Part shown: one piece after another, positions 7,444 to 18,605 of the stretch
Layout of the letters: each line of letters starts with the position of its first letter
How positions within the stretch are numbered: position 1 is the first letter of the stretch
NCBI RefSeq assembly: GCF_000297055.2
Contig: NC_022357.1
Span: 682,001-746,000, forward strand
DNA length: 64,000 bases
From: Sulfuricella denitrificans skB26
Lineage (GTDB): Bacteria; Pseudomonadota; Gammaproteobacteria; Burkholderiales; Sulfuricellaceae
Direction of reading: 5' to 3'
The notes under the pieces: generated by a model
What the model was told of the DNA's origin: nothing
What the model saw: the letters and a program-made list of their open reading frames with translations, nothing else
Databases searched by the model: none
Position numbers and translations under genes: made by a program

Positions 7444-10437
7444 ATGGTAACGAAGAAGACCGGAGGGGACTCGCGGCAGTTGCGTGCGGACGCGGAAACC
7501 CAGCTCGCCCTCACGCCTTCTTCTTGCACCAGCCGGTCGTCCCTGCCCGCCGAGGGACTTCTGCACGAACTCCAGGTGTACCAGGTCGAACTGGAGATGC
7601 AGAACGAGGAGTTGAGGCAGGCGCATCGCGCCCTGGAGGAGTCCCGTGACCGCTATGTGGATCTCTACGAATTCGCGCCCATCAGCTACTTCACTCTCAC
7701 CCGTGAGGGCATAATCTCCGAGGCGAACCTGACCGGCGCCTCATTACTGGGAGTGGAGCGCGAAAAACTGCTTCGCCGCCGCTTCGCCAGCTTCGTCATG
7801 CCCGAAGACACGGGCCGCTGGCACCGGCATTTTATGAGCTCACTACAGCACGGCGAGGAGCAACGCTGCGAACTGGCCCTCAAGCGCGACGACGGCTCTC
7901 TCTTTTATGCCCGTCTGGACACCTTGGGCAGGAATATAAAGGGCGATGCCCCGCTGGTGTTCATTACCCTCGTTGACACTACCGAAAGCAGGAGCGCTGC
8001 GATGGCGCTACACCGCAGCGAGGAGATGTTCCGGCGCCTGGCGCAGATATCGCCTGCGGGTATATTTCACGCCGACACCCAAGGAGCATGCGACTATGTC
8101 AATGAACGCTGGAGTGAGATTACCGGACTTTCCATCGAGGAATCGCTGGGCGACGGCTGGATGCTCGCCCTGCATAAGGAGGATCGCGAGCGTACATTGG
8201 CCCTGTGGCGAGAGGCTATGTCCACCATGCAGCCAAAGCCGATGGAGTGGCGGATGCAGCGGCATGATGGCACTGTGCGCTGGGCCTTTGGTGAGGCTGC
8301 AACGGAATTGGACGCGCAGGGGCGCATTGCTGGTTTCATCGGCATTGTTAATGACATTACCGAGCGCAAGCAGGCGGAAATCAAGTTGCGGGAAAGTGAG
8401 GAGCGTTATCGCCAGACCCTCCAAACTTCGATAGACGGCTTCTGGATCGCTAGTAGCGATGGACGTATTCTGGATGTGAATGACGCTTATTGCCAGATGA
8501 TCAGCTATGAGCGCGAAGAACTTCTGAACATGCGCATCCCGGATCTGGAAGCAATGGAAAGCCCGGAGGAGACGGCACGTCATATTCAGGAGGTTCTGAC
8601 AAAAGGCCATGACCGCTTCGAAACACGCCATCGGCGCAAGGATGGACAAGTGCTGGAGATCGAGATCAGCACCGTCCACCAGCCGGGCGAGGACGGCGGG
8701 TATTTCTGCGCATTTTTGCGCGACATCACCAAGAGCAAGCAGGTCGAAGAAGATCTGCGCATCGCCGCCATCGCCTTCGAGTCGCAGGCGGGGGTGATGG
8801 TGACCGATGCCAACGGTATCATCGTACGGGTCAATCAGGCCTTCACCCACCTTACCGGTTACAGCGCAGAAGAAGCGGTGGGGCAAACGTCGGCGCTGCT
8901 CAAGTCAGGGCGCCACGATCAGGCGTTCTACCAGGGCATGTGGGAAACCCTGAAGCAGAAGGGATACTGGCAGGGCCAAATGTGGAATCGGCGCAAGAAC
9001 GGTAAGATCTATGCCGAGTGGCTGACTATCACCGCCGTCACCGCGCCCGATGGGCGCATTACCCATTACGTCGGCACCTTTTCCGATATCACGCAGAACC
9101 GTGAGGCGGAGGCCGAGATCCACCGCCTGGCCTATTATGACCCGCTTACGCTGTTGCCCAACCGCCGCCTGCTTCAGGACCGGCTGGGCCAAGTGCTGGC
9201 GGCCACGGTCCGCAACGGCCATTGCGGCGCGATCCTGTTTCTGGATATGGATAATTTCAAAACGCTTAACGATACGCGCGGCCACGATATTGGTGACTTG
9301 CTGCTGGTTGAGGTGGCGCAGCGTCTGAAAACCTGCGTGCGCGGGGTCGATACGGTGGCGCGCCTGGGTGGCGACGAGTTCGTGGTGTTGTTGGAAGACC
9401 TGAGCGGAGAATTCGAAGAGGCGGCCGCACAGGCCAAGCTGGTGGGCGACAAGGTGCAAGAGGTTATCGCCCGATCCTACCATCTTAAGGGCTGCGAGTA
9501 CTATTGCACCACCAGCATAGGGATCAGCCTGTTCCGCGATAACAATGTGACCGTCGATGAGCTGCTCAAGCATGCCGATCTTGCCATGTACCAGTCCAAG
9601 AACGCCGGGCGCAATACCCAGCGTTTCTTCGACCCCGCCATGCAGGCTGCGCTGGACGAACACAGCGCGCTGGAGACTGATCTGCGACTAGCCCTGAAGC
9701 GCCAGCAGTTGCGGCTCTACTACCAGCCGCAGATGGAGAGCACGCGTGGCCTCGTCGGCGCCGAGGCGTTGTTGCGCTGGGTGCACCCGGAGCGCGGGCT
9801 GGTTGAGCCGGGCGACTTCATTTCGATCGCTGAAGAAACCGGGTTCATCCTGCCCATCGGCTACTGGGTGCTGGAAACGGCTTGCGCCCAGCTCAAGGCT
9901 TGGGAGGGCAACCCTCGTACACATGAACTGCAGCTTGCTGTCAATGTCAGCGCACGCCAGTTCCGCCAGCCGGATTTTGCCGTGCAGGTACAGCAGGTAC
10001 TAGCGCAATCCGGTGCCGACCCGACGCGCCTCAAGATCGAATTGACCGAGAGCCTGGTGCTCGATAATGTGAGCGACACTATCATCAAAATGCAGGCACT
10101 CAAGGCCATTGGCGTCGGTTTTTCGATGGATGATTTCGGCACCGGTTATTCGTCCTTGTCCTACCTGACGCGGTTGCCGCTCGACCAGCTCAAGATCGAC
10201 CGGTCGTTCATCCGCGACTTCGGCTCCGACGCCAATGGTGCAGCGATAGTGCAGACCATCATTATCATGGGTAAAACGCTGGGGCTGAACGTGATTGCCG
10301 AAGGAGTGGAAACCGTGGCGCAGCGGGATTTTCTTGACCGTAATGGCTGTCATGCCTTCCAGGGTTTCCTGTTCAGTCGACCGCTGCCGCTGGCCGATTT
10401 CGAGCAGTTCATGAACCTGAATGCCCGACTTCATTAA
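7444..10437 (+). CDS. Multi-PAS diguanylate cyclase/phosphodiesterase (GGDEF-EAL)
   Basis: A cytoplasmic c-di-GMP enzyme of about 997 residues. A short N-terminal coiled coil (LQVYQVELEMQNEELRQAHR) is followed by four PAS domains with PAC segments (ITERKQAE, ITKSKQVE, ITQNREAE). Then come a GGDEF domain with an intact active site (ARLGGDEFVVLLEDL) and an EAL domain with EALLRW, NVSARQF and the DDFGTGYSSLSYL loop. Both active sites look intact, so it may be bifunctional or switchable. The ATG at 7444 is preferred over 7414 because GAGAGGGGA lies just upstream. There are no membrane helices, so the PAS domains probably sense a cytoplasmic cue. It stands alone downstream of the DUF1854 gene, so a link to cyanophycin is not shown. 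Confidence 0.92.
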   Translation: MVTKKTGGDSRQLRADAETQLALTPSSCTSRSSLPAEGLLHELQVYQVELEMQNEELRQAHRALEESRDRYVDLYEFAPISYFTLTREGIISEANLTGASLLGVEREKLLRRRFASFVMPEDTGRWHRHFMSSLQHGEEQRCELALKRDDGSLFYARLDTLGRNIKGDAPLVFITLVDTTESRSAAMALHRSEEMFRRLAQISPAGIFHADTQGACDYVNERWSEITGLSIEESLGDGWMLALHKEDRERTLALWREAMSTMQPKPMEWRMQRHDGTVRWAFGEAATELDAQGRIAGFIGIVNDITERKQAEIKLRESEERYRQTLQTSIDGFWIASSDGRILDVNDAYCQMISYEREELLNMRIPDLEAMESPEETARHIQEVLTKGHDRFETRHRRKDGQVLEIEISTVHQPGEDGGYFCAFLRDITKSKQVEEDLRIAAIAFESQAGVMVTDANGIIVRVNQAFTHLTGYSAEEAVGQTSALLKSGRHDQAFYQGMWETLKQKGYWQGQMWNRRKNGKIYAEWLTITAVTAPDGRITHYVGTFSDITQNREAEAEIHRLAYYDPLTLLPNRRLLQDRLGQVLAATVRNGHCGAILFLDMDNFKTLNDTRGHDIGDLLLVEVAQRLKTCVRGVDTVARLGGDEFVVLLEDLSGEFEEAAAQAKLVGDKVQEVIARSYHLKGCEYYCTTSIGISLFRDNNVTVDELLKHADLAMYQSKNAGRNTQRFFDPAMQAALDEHSALETDLRLALKRQQLRLYYQPQMESTRGLVGAEALLRWVHPERGLVEPGDFISIAEETGFILPIGYWVLETACAQLKAWEGNPRTHELQLAVNVSARQFRQPDFAVQVQQVLAQSGADPTRLKIELTESLVLDNVSDTIIKMQALKAIGVGFSMDDFGTGYSSLSYLTRLPLDQLKIDRSFIRDFGSDANGAAIVQTIIIMGKTLGLNVIAEGVETVAQRDFLDRNGCHAFQGFLFSRPLPLADFEQFMNLNARLH

Positions 10438-10552
10438 TCGCAAAGGCGTGAGCGATCGTTTATGCCCACCGGGCGGCTGGATATTGTTTGCAACAAACTG
10501 ATTGTATTTGTGTAAATATTAGTCATGGGTGAAGCGTGGCGCCAAAAAAAAA

Positions 10553-10575
10553 GGCGGGGAAATCCCCGCCTTTTT
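10553..10575. terminator. Intrinsic terminator (bidirectional)
   Basis: Stem GGCGGGG / CCCCGCC (10553-10559 and 10564-10570) with loop AAAT, flanked by a run of A on the left and T on the right. It can therefore end transcription of the plus-strand GGDEF gene and of the minus-strand small gene at 10593. Confidence 0.85.
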
Positions 10576-10592
10576 CGTTTCTTGCGCCGGTA

Positions 10593-10814
10593 TTAGTTGG
10601 CAGCAGGTGCGGCTTCCATAGCAGCGCCAGCTTTAGCAGCTTTAGCTTTCTTGGCTTTTTTGTGGGCTTTTTTAACTTTTTTGGCAGGCTTGGCCATTTC
10701 AGCAGCAGGAGCTTCGGCAGCAGCGGCAGCAGGAGCAGCAGCATCAGCAGCAACAGCGGAGAAGGTAACAGCGGCGAAAGCAGCAGCGATCAGTGCGGAC
10801 AGAATTTTGCTCAT
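10593..10814 (-). CDS. Small secreted Ala/Lys-rich protein
   Basis: A 73-residue protein. It starts with a signal peptide (MSKILSALIAAAFAAVTFSAVAA). The mature part is only alanine, proline, glutamate and lysine, with a strongly basic centre (KPAKKVKKAHKKAKKAKAAK). It resembles the short Ala/Lys-rich periplasmic proteins many Betaproteobacteria encode singly, and superficially the tail of histone H1, but the signal peptide points to the periplasm. The upstream AAGGAACC suits the ATG at 10814, and a strong terminator follows. Such proteins may bind acidic envelope polymers or act in acid or metal stress; I see no catalytic motif. Two overlapping frames on the plus strand are codon-bias shadows of the Ala/Lys repeats. 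Confidence 0.7.
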   Translation of the reverse strand: MSKILSALIAAAFAAVTFSAVAADAAAPAAAAAEAPAAEMAKPAKKVKKAHKKAKKAKAAKAGAAMEAAPAAN

Positions 10815-10941
10815 TTTTGGTTCCTTTGATTTAACTAGTTAAGTTTTGAATTCAAGTGACACGATGGCGCGTCCTATCCAATAACGACCGGTTTGTGGCG
10901 TGGTTGACAGCCATAGATAAATTATTTCGAGTATTACGAGG

Positions 10942-11484
10942 TTAAAGCGTTATTTCACGCCATTCGCCCAGAGCCAGGCCGGCGAGGGTCCAGTCGCCGA
11001 TCTGGTGCCGTATCAGGCGCAACGTGGGAAATCCGACCTTTGCAGTCATGCGCCGTACCTGCCGGTTTTTGCCTTCCCGGATGACGAGTTCGATCCAGCT
11101 GGTGGGAATCTGTTTGCGGAAGCGAACCGGTGGCGTGCGTGGCCATAAGTCCGAGGGTTCATCAATGAGGCGGGCCTCGGCAGGGCGGGTGATGAAGTCG
11201 CCCAGATCAACCCCACGGCGCAGGCCTTCCAGCGCGGCTTCGTCAGGAATGCCTTCTACCTGAGCCCAATAGGTTTTAGGTAATTTATGGCGAGGGTCGC
11301 TGATGCGGTGTTGCAAAGGCCCGTCATCGGTTAAAATGAGCAGTCCTTCGCTATCGGTGTCCAGGCGTCCCGCCGGATAAACACCGGGAAGGGGAATGAA
11401 TTCTTTCAGCGTGGCATGTTTGCCGTCGCTGCTGAATTGGGTGATGACGCCGTAGGGCTTGTTGAACAGGATAAGTCGGCTCAT
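10942..11484 (-). CDS. rluE: 23S rRNA pseudouridine synthase E
   Basis: A pseudouridine synthase of the RluE/RsuA family, 180 residues, modifying a uridine in 23S rRNA. The catalytic motif is [18 protein letters not shown], where Asp of RLDTDSEG is the nucleophile. The C-terminal motif [21 protein letters not shown] is typical of the family. The start ATG at 11484 ([12 protein letters not shown]) is preferred over 11511, which would add nine residues of poor conservation. There is no N-terminal S4 domain, which fits RluE rather than RsuA or RluB. It is divergent from icd, with only 25 bp between the start codons. Confidence 0.9.
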   Translation of the reverse strand: MSRLILFNKPYGVITQFSSDGKHATLKEFIPLPGVYPAGRLDTDSEGLLILTDDGPLQHRISDPRHKLPKTYWAQVEGIPDEAALEGLRRGVDLGDFITRPAEARLIDEPSDLWPRTPPVRFRKQIPTSWIELVIREGKNRQVRRMTAKVGFPTLRLIRHQIGDWTLAGLALGEWREITL

Positions 11485-11509
11485 GGACAACATTATATAG
11501 GACGCAATC

Positions 11510-12748
<1,239 letters not shown>

Positions 12749-12752
12749 ATCT

Positions 12753-12968
12753 TTAGCCTGCTGCTATAGGGTCTTTTGCTGTTTCCGGATCGGTGTCGGA
12801 GGATGTGTCGGGTTCAGCAAACGGGGCAACGCCTGCTCCTCGCAGTAAGCTGATTAGATCTTCGGCCACCATACCCAATTCACCACGCAATGCTTCCAGT
12901 CGTTCGAGCAGTAAAGTCGCTTGACTGGATTCCAGGTCGATGTGAACCCCATGGTTGCCGGGTCCCAT
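12753..12968 (-). CDS. Small acidic protein of unknown function
   Basis: A 71-residue soluble protein (MGPGNHGVHIDLESSQATLL...). The ATG at 12968 is chosen because AGAGGAGGAAAT lies just upstream; the frame reaches back to 13076 without a plausible ribosome site. The centre is an amphipathic helix (SQATLLLERLEALRGELGMV), followed by an acidic, Asp/Thr/Pro-rich tail (PDTSSDTDPETAKDPIAAG). I do not recognise a family. It converges with icd and stands alone. Confidence 0.55.
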   Translation of the reverse strand: MGPGNHGVHIDLESSQATLLLERLEALRGELGMVAEDLISLLRGAGVAPFAEPDTSSDTDPETAKDPIAAG

Positions 12969-13206
12969 TAATATTTCCTCCTCTTGGGTGATGGATAAAC
13001 TCTCAGATTTAATTATTAGCACGTTGTTTTGAAAATACCAGAAAATATAATTGGATAAACGGAAAGCGGGCTGCACTCTGAATTATTGTTTCTCCAGATA
13101 AATTATGGGGATGGGCTAATTTTTGTAGAAATTGGGTTTACATTTTTTTCTGAATTGGTTTACACTTTAATTGTAAGTTCTTAAGTCCTGGTTTCAAGGA
13201 GGTTGT

Positions 13207-14139
13207 ATGCGGTTAAACTGGGTGGTGGGATGCGCGTGCTTCATTGCATCCGCAACAATAGCTGGCGAGATCGGTCAGGCTCAGAGCCAGACGGACCAGG
13301 CTGGAGGCATTGCGCTTCAGGCCGAGGCTAGCCTAACGAACGAAGATACGCGGGCCGCCTACCGCCATTCCGGGCTTAACCTGCTTTCGTCCTCAGCGAT
13401 AGTTGTGGATCAGAAGACCGGTCGTACGCTGTTCGGAAAAAATACCGATGCGCGCATGCCGATTGCCTCCATCACCAAGTTGATGACAGCGATGGTGGTG
13501 CTGGACGCGCAACTGCCCCTCGATGAGAAAATCGTCATCAGCAATGAAGACAGGGACTCGTTGAAAGGGACGCACTCCCGGATCAAGGTCGGTACGAAGA
13601 TGAGCCGTCAGCTTGCCCTGCAACTGGCGCTGATGTCCTCAGAGAATCGTGCAGCGGCGGCTTTAGGTCGTGATTATCCCGGCGGTTTACCGGCTTTTGT
13701 CGTTGCGATGAACCGCAAGGCCGCGAGTCTTGGCATGTCGCACACCCAGTTTGTCGATTCTACCGGCCTCAACAGCAATAATGTTTCGACCGCGCTGGAT
13801 CTGGTCAAGATGGTCAACGCTGCTTACGCTTACCCATTGATTAGTGAAATGACCACCACGGGCTTCTATGATGTGGAGATGCGCGGTGGGCCGCGCCGGG
13901 TTCAGTTCAAGAACACCAACATGCTGGTGCGAAACAAGACCTGGGAGATAGGTCTTTCCAAAACCGGCTTTATTAACGAGGCCGGCCATTGCCTGGTGAT
14001 GCAGGCGAATATCGCGAATCGGCCGATGGTGATTGTGCTGCTCGATTCCTGGGGCAAGTTGTCGCGTGTCGGCGATGCTCAGCGCATCAAGAAATGGATA
14101 AAAGAAGCAAGGGTGCCAGGCACCGCTTCGGCTAGTTGA
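13207..14139 (+). CDS. pbpG: D-alanyl-D-alanine endopeptidase (PBP7-like)
   Basis: A periplasmic low-molecular-weight penicillin-binding protein (310 residues, peptidase family S11) that cleaves peptidoglycan cross-links. A signal peptide (MRLNWVVGCACFIASATIAG) is followed by the three hallmark motifs: SxxK as S88ITK91, SxN as S145EN147 and KTG as K252TG254. Length and motif spacing fit PBP7/PbpG rather than PBP5-type carboxypeptidases, because the extra C-terminal anchor domain is absent. TCAAGGAGG lies upstream of the ATG. A strong terminator follows 20 bp after the stop, so it is monocistronic. Confidence 0.88.
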   Translation: MRLNWVVGCACFIASATIAGEIGQAQSQTDQAGGIALQAEASLTNEDTRAAYRHSGLNLLSSSAIVVDQKTGRTLFGKNTDARMPIASITKLMTAMVVLDAQLPLDEKIVISNEDRDSLKGTHSRIKVGTKMSRQLALQLALMSSENRAAAALGRDYPGGLPAFVVAMNRKAASLGMSHTQFVDSTGLNSNNVSTALDLVKMVNAAYAYPLISEMTTTGFYDVEMRGGPRRVQFKNTNMLVRNKTWEIGLSKTGFINEAGHCLVMQANIANRPMVIVLLDSWGKLSRVGDAQRIKKWIKEARVPGTASAS

Positions 14140-14158
14140 ATTATTTAAAATATTAAAA

Positions 14159-14186
14159 GGCCCGGCAGATTCTGCCGGGCCTTTTT
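14159..14186 (+). terminator. Intrinsic terminator after pbpG
   Basis: Inverted repeat GGCCCGGCAGA / TCTGCCGGGCC (14159-14169 and 14171-14181) followed by TTTTTG. It lies 20 bp after the stop of the D,D-endopeptidase. Confidence 0.9.
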
Positions 14187-14255
14187 GTTTTCAGCGGGGT
14201 GAAATCTGCTTGCTGAGTGCGATGGCGAATCTATGCTTGTTGAGGGCGGGCTACC

Positions 14256-14843
14256 TTATCGGGTGCCGAGTCGGGTTAGTTCATCCGCGGTGTTGAGGTT
14301 GAGAAAAGCCTGTTCGTCGTCGAATGGCACTTCGACGCGCCTAAGCATGGATTGCCATTCCCCGACCCGCCGACCACCCCGTGCGAGGAAATTTTCCAGG
14401 CCGGGTAAAAGGTTGTGCCGGCACAGGCAAACTGCCCGGTGAACCTGCCCACCGCAAACCGGGATGGCAATGTCTGCGCCGCTTTCTTCGAGCGCGACAG
14501 TCAGTCGCCCAACCAGATCGTCAGGCAGAAAAGGGGTGTCGCATGGTACGCTTAGAATCAGCGGGTGAGCGGCTTCGGTCATGGCGCGGAGCAGCCCGGC
14601 AAGCGGACCCTGAAAGTCTGGGGATGGGTCAGGCAGCACCGGGTGACCGAAGAGGCGGTATTGGTCAAGGTTGCGGTTGGCACTGATCAACAGTTCATCG
14701 ACCTGTGGCGCTATGCGTTCCAGTACCCAGGTAGCCAGGGGGCGACCGTTCATGAGAGCCAACCCTTTGTCGACGCCACCCATACGCTTGGCTTGGCCTC
14801 CGGCCAGAATGACGGCGGTAATCTTTGATTGTTCTTTAGTCAT
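14256..14843 (-). CDS. mobA: Molybdenum cofactor guanylyltransferase
   Basis: MobA (about 195 residues) attaches GMP to molybdopterin to make the guanine-dinucleotide cofactor of the DMSO-reductase family of enzymes. The N-terminal nucleotide-binding loop LAGGQAKRMGGVDKGL is diagnostic, followed by GRPLATWVLERI, a mid-protein VPCDTPFLPDDLV metal/nucleotide block and the C-terminal FLNLNTADEL. The start ATG at 14843 is preferred to 14861. It is encoded singly, not with other mo genes. Its presence implies that the organism makes molybdoenzymes such as nitrate reductase, though none lies in this window. Confidence 0.93.
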   Translation of the reverse strand: MTKEQSKITAVILAGGQAKRMGGVDKGLALMNGRPLATWVLERIAPQVDELLISANRNLDQYRLFGHPVLPDPSPDFQGPLAGLLRAMTEAAHPLILSVPCDTPFLPDDLVGRLTVALEESGADIAIPVCGGQVHRAVCLCRHNLLPGLENFLARGGRRVGEWQSMLRRVEVPFDDEQAFLNLNTADELTRLGTR

Positions 14844-14954
14844 TGCGGAACTGTTTATCAAATGGTTAACCGGAATGAGCAGATGTTAGCAAGTCTTTCG
14901 TTTGCCGCCTAGTTGACGGGGAGCAAGTCAGCATCCCTATCCTTTCGGTCGTTG

Positions 14955-15839
14955 CTAAGACGTTGCCAGCGCCTCGAAGCCGGAGACAACGTCGAATAAC
15001 TCCTCGTCTATTCCGCTCTGACGAAGGCGGTGAAACGTTCGGTTCAGGTCCTCCAGCAGTTCGTCGATATTTTTTTCAGCGCGTTGCATCGCAGCCAGAC
15101 GGCTGGCGTTTTCGCTTGCCAGGGATTCGGCGCATGCCCTGAAAAGCGAGACGAATAGATATTCTCGGACCAACGCCAGAAGCGTCTGTTCTCGGTTATT
15201 CATGACCTCGGGCAAACTTTTGGTCGGCCAGTGGATTGCCGTCAAATCATTCCGCCACACGCTGTCCAGGGGAAGCAGACGTTGACTCACCGGGGTGTAA
15301 ATCGCCCCAGACCTGGGACGCTGATGAAAAAGGTAAACCTGCGCGATTTCGCCATTGTCGCGCTGGGCTTCCATTTCTATCAGTATTTGTCCTATGAGCG
15401 GTGTAATCGCGTTAATGGAATTCGGCAGAGTGAAGCTTTTCCCCGGCATCAGGTCGGTATCCGCGAGGCGAGACTGAATGCGCTCGCCGACCGCCCAGAC
15501 CATCTTTTTGCCAGGCAAGCTTCCCAGCGTCTGCACGACAAATTCCACCATCACATCATTGAATTGACCTACCAGTCCCTGGTCGGAACCGAACACGACT
15601 GCGCCTATCGTTCCTGCTTCCTTCTGCTCCGGTCGCTTCGTTGCACCAGCGGAATCACCCTGCCGGAAACACGCGACCAAGCCCAGTTGCACGGTCCGAT
15701 AATAATCATCCAGGGAGCGCACCGCATTCTCGTATTGCCCGATACTCGACGCGGCCATGGCCTTCATCGTGCGCACCACGGATTCGAGCTCTCCGGCACT
15801 GGCGATCTTGTGACGCAGGCTGGCCGCGGTGTCGCTCAT
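14955..15839 (-). CDS. atpG: N-type ATPase gamma subunit
   Basis: The central rotor stalk of the F1 sector, 294 residues. The N-terminal helix ([20 protein letters not shown]) and the C-terminal helix ([20 protein letters not shown]-like, with [19 protein letters not shown]) form the coiled coil that turns inside the alpha3beta3 ring. It is divergent from housekeeping AtpG, as expected of N-ATPases. It is the last gene of the operon, and its ATG overlaps the atpA stop by four bases. The operon position after atpA matches the atpDCQRBEFAG order. Confidence 0.9.
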   Translation of the reverse strand: MSDTAASLRHKIASAGELESVVRTMKAMAASSIGQYENAVRSLDDYYRTVQLGLVACFRQGDSAGATKRPEQKEAGTIGAVVFGSDQGLVGQFNDVMVEFVVQTLGSLPGKKMVWAVGERIQSRLADTDLMPGKSFTLPNSINAITPLIGQILIEMEAQRDNGEIAQVYLFHQRPRSGAIYTPVSQRLLPLDSVWRNDLTAIHWPTKSLPEVMNNREQTLLALVREYLFVSLFRACAESLASENASRLAAMQRAEKNIDELLEDLNRTFHRLRQSGIDEELFDVVSGFEALATS

Positions 15840-17506
15840 GACTTCTCCCGGAGTGCTGCCTTGGGCTCAGACTTGGTATCATCCGGTTTTGCTCCAGCCT
15901 TCAACTTCGGCTCAGCCTGGGGCACAGGTTGTGTATCTTCTTCGGTCCCATGATCCAAATCAGGCTTGGATTCCGGTCTGGGCGTGAACTCTTCGAGCGC
16001 TTGGCGAGCGATTGCTATGATTGTTTTGCGATCTTCGTTGCTCAACTTTTCGGCACTGTCAAATCTCGTGCACACCTCGGCTGGAATATCCACCGCGGCC
16101 TCGCGCACGGCATTCTCGGCGTCGGTCATCTGGGCTAGCGGCACATCATCGAAGAGTCCTGCAGTCAACGCCAGCAGCACGGCAATTTGCGCGGGCACGG
16201 AAACCGGAGCGAATTCGGGCTGCTTGAGGCAGGCACGGATCCGTCGTCCATGCTCGATGATCTTGCGGGTATCTTCATCCAGCCGGGCGCCGAAGCGGGA
16301 AAAGGTTTCCAATTCCTCGAACTGGGCGTAGGCCAGCTTGAGATCGCCCGCCACGGCGCGGTAGGCTGCGCGTTGCGCCTTGCCGCCGACGCGTGAGACG
16401 GATTTGCCGACATCGACTGCGGGCAGCACACCCAATTCGAATAACGATGGTGAGAGGTAAATCTGCCCATCCGTAATGGAAATCAGGTTGGTCGGAATGT
16501 AGGCGGAAATATCCTGCGCTTCAGTTTCGATGATGGGCAGCGCCGTCAGCGATCCGCCGCCGAGTTCCGGGCGCAAGTGCGTTGCGCGCTCCAGCAGCCG
16601 CGAGTGGATGTAGAAGATGTCGCCGGGAAAAGCCTCCCGGCCGGGAGGGCGACGCAGCAGCAGAGACAACTCGCGATAGGCGCGCGCATGGTGCGTGAGG
16701 TCATCGTAAACAACCAGCACGTCACGGCCTTGTTCCATGAAATGCTCCGCGATGCTGGTTGCGGCATAGGGTGCAACGTAGGCGAGGCCGGGTGGATCGT
16801 TGCCTTCGGTAACGACCACGATGGTGTAATCCATCGCGCCTTTTTCGCGCAGAGAGGCGATGACTTTAGCCACGCCGGATGCGCGCTGGCCGATAGCGCA
16901 ATAAACGCACAGCACATTCTGATCGCGTTGATTGAGTATCGCATCGAGCGCGATTGCGGTCTTGCCGGTCTGCCGGTCGCCGAGTATCAGTTCGCGCTGG
17001 CCGCGCCCGATGGGGATGAGCGCATCGATAACCTTGATGCCGGTTTGCAAGGGCACGGTGACGGGAGCTCGATCCATGATGTGCGCAGCAGGGCGTTCGA
17101 CGGGCCGGCGCAGGCTGGAAGCCAGCGGACCCTTGCCGTCCAGAGGCCGGCCCAGTGGATTGATAATGCGTCCGATCAATCCGTCTCCCACCGGCACGTC
17201 CATCACGTGCCCCCTGCGTTCGACTTCATCGCCCGCATGTAACTGCCAGTAGTCGCCCAACAGAACGACGCCGATTTCATCTTCATCGACGTTGAAAGCA
17301 ATGCCATACACTTCGCCGGGAAACTTCAGCACCTCCTCGAAACCCACGCAGGGGAGGCCGGAAACTTTTGCGATGCCGGTGGCAATGCTGGTGATCGTAC
17401 CCACTTCACGTAGCGTCAGTTGCGGCGTGTAGGCTTCCCGCGCTTGGCTCATTCCCGAAAACGCGCTGTCGAAAACGTTCTGGAGGCTCTCAGGTTCCGT
17501 GTTCAT
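15836..17506 (-). CDS. atpA: N-type ATPase alpha subunit
   Basis: The non-catalytic nucleotide-binding subunit, 556 residues. It has the P-loop [13 protein letters not shown] and the alpha signature [19 protein letters not shown]. It is about 40 residues longer than a usual AtpA because of a C-terminal tail rich in Pro, Lys, Asp and Glu ([18 protein letters not shown]...). AtpD of this operon ends in a similar low-complexity tail. It overlaps the preceding atpF by 17 bases and the following atpG by four, so translation is probably coupled throughout the operon. Confidence 0.94.
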   Translation of the reverse strand: MNTEPESLQNVFDSAFSGMSQAREAYTPQLTLREVGTITSIATGIAKVSGLPCVGFEEVLKFPGEVYGIAFNVDEDEIGVVLLGDYWQLHAGDEVERRGHVMDVPVGDGLIGRIINPLGRPLDGKGPLASSLRRPVERPAAHIMDRAPVTVPLQTGIKVIDALIPIGRGQRELILGDRQTGKTAIALDAILNQRDQNVLCVYCAIGQRASGVAKVIASLREKGAMDYTIVVVTEGNDPPGLAYVAPYAATSIAEHFMEQGRDVLVVYDDLTHHARAYRELSLLLRRPPGREAFPGDIFYIHSRLLERATHLRPELGGGSLTALPIIETEAQDISAYIPTNLISITDGQIYLSPSLFELGVLPAVDVGKSVSRVGGKAQRAAYRAVAGDLKLAYAQFEELETFSRFGARLDEDTRKIIEHGRRIRACLKQPEFAPVSVPAQIAVLLALTAGLFDDVPLAQMTDAENAVREAAVDIPAEVCTRFDSAEKLSNEDRKTIIAIARQALEEFTPRPESKPDLDHGTEEDTQPVPQAEPKLKAGAKPDDTKSEPKAALREKS

Positions 17507-18296
17507 TGGTTTTTTGCTCGGTCCTGGTTTCGGATCTGGGTTGTGTTTTTAGCAGTGAGTCGGCAGCCTTGCCCAGCGACGCGAGATAATCCGCGATGCT
17601 CCACGCTATTTTTTGCCCATCCGTGCTGATCTCGATGCCGCTGACCAGATCCACCGCGGCCTCGAAACGGACGTCGATGTCAGCCGAGAAGGTTTCGTTG
17701 AGCGCATTCCGAATTGCCGCGCGTTGCTCTTCGGGCAGGTCAAACGCGCTACGTACCAGCGCGGGGCTAGACGCTGCCCCGAGGGCTGCGGCGAAGTCTT
17801 CCTTAGCCTGGCTGTCCATTTCCCGCAAACGGCGCATGAATACGTCGGCCATGCGTTCTTCCAGGCTTGCCCCGGCCAGATCTGCCAGCGCCTTGCGAGC
17901 AATGGCAAATACCTCCTCCCGTGCACGACGGGTAAGTGCTTCGCTCAAATGCTGCTGTTCGCTTATCAGCGCCTCCTGTCGCTTGGCGCTCAAAACGTCG
18001 GCCGCCTGCCGCGCTTCGTCAAGAATCCGCTGACGCTCGGCTTTCGCCTCGTCCGTCGCCTGACTCAAAAGTGCCGCGCGCTGCTGGTCGAACGCGTCAT
18101 TCTTGTGCTGGAACTCGTCGCGCTCCTTCTTGGCTTCAGCTTTTTTCGCGTCGGCGTCAGCCAGTTCCTTGGCGATTCGCTTCTCCCGCGCGTCGATGGC
18201 GTTGAGGATAGGCTGGTAAAGAAAGCGCTTCATCAACCACACCAGAATCAGGAAGTTGACGACTTGCGCAATCACAGTAAACCAGTCGATCAGCAT
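17490..18296 (-). CDS. atpF: N-type ATPase b subunit with delta-like C-terminal extension
   Basis: The peripheral stalk subunit, 268 residues, about 100 longer than ordinary b subunits. There is one N-terminal membrane helix ([21 protein letters not shown]), then a long charged coiled coil ([20 protein letters not shown] onward). The C-terminal region ([28 protein letters not shown]) resembles the C-terminal end of F-ATPase delta/OSCP. The operon has no separate atpH gene, so this fusion probably replaces delta, as is known for N-ATPases. It lies between atpE and atpA. Confidence 0.9.
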   Translation of the reverse strand: MLIDWFTVIAQVVNFLILVWLMKRFLYQPILNAIDAREKRIAKELADADAKKAEAKKERDEFQHKNDAFDQQRAALLSQATDEAKAERQRILDEARQAADVLSAKRQEALISEQQHLSEALTRRAREEVFAIARKALADLAGASLEERMADVFMRRLREMDSQAKEDFAAALGAASSPALVRSAFDLPEEQRAAIRNALNETFSADIDVRFEAAVDLVSGIEISTDGQKIAWSIADYLASLGKAADSLLKTQPRSETRTEQKTNEHGT

Positions 18297-18299
18297 GGC

Positions 18300-18581
18300 T
18301 TACTTCCCGGCGGCTTGGGCGATGACGTGATTCCAGAACGGATTGGCGAAGATGAGTATCATCGAGACCACGAAGCAGTAGATGGCAACGGACTCGACCA
18401 TTGCCAGGCCCACAAACAAGGTGCGTGTAATCGTTGCCGCTGCATCGGGCTGTTGCGCCAGAGAAGTCAATGCCGTGGCGACCGCACGACCTTCACCGAG
18501 TGCCGGACCAATACTCCCTACTGCGATTGTCAGTCCGGCGGTAATAATCGATGCAACCGCGATAATCGTCATGCTATCCAT
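18300..18581 (-). CDS. atpE: N-type ATPase c subunit, two-carboxylate Na+ type
   Basis: The membrane rotor ring subunit, 93 residues, a hairpin of two helices. Helix 1 has the glycine-rich GSIGPALGEGRA with Glu30 at the position of the Na+ ligand Gln32 of Ilyobacter. Helix 2 has VES (Glu63, Ser64) at the ion site. A carboxylate in both helices plus the Ser after the main Glu fits the pattern described for N-ATPases and suggests Na+ (or K+) coupling rather than H+. The loop reads LAQQPDA instead of the usual RQP. Ion specificity is inferred from these residues only. Confidence 0.93.
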   Translation of the reverse strand: MDSMTIIAVASIITAGLTIAVGSIGPALGEGRAVATALTSLAQQPDAAATITRTLFVGLAMVESVAIYCFVVSMILIFANPFWNHVIAQAAGK

Positions 18582-18605
18582 GGTCTTTCCTTTCTTTGTC
18601 GAAGT

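Noticed and set aside
13137-13180. Repeated GGTTTACA upstream of pbpG as promoter
   Set aside because: Two AT-rich TTTACA copies are present, but no paired -10 at a convincing distance could be fixed.
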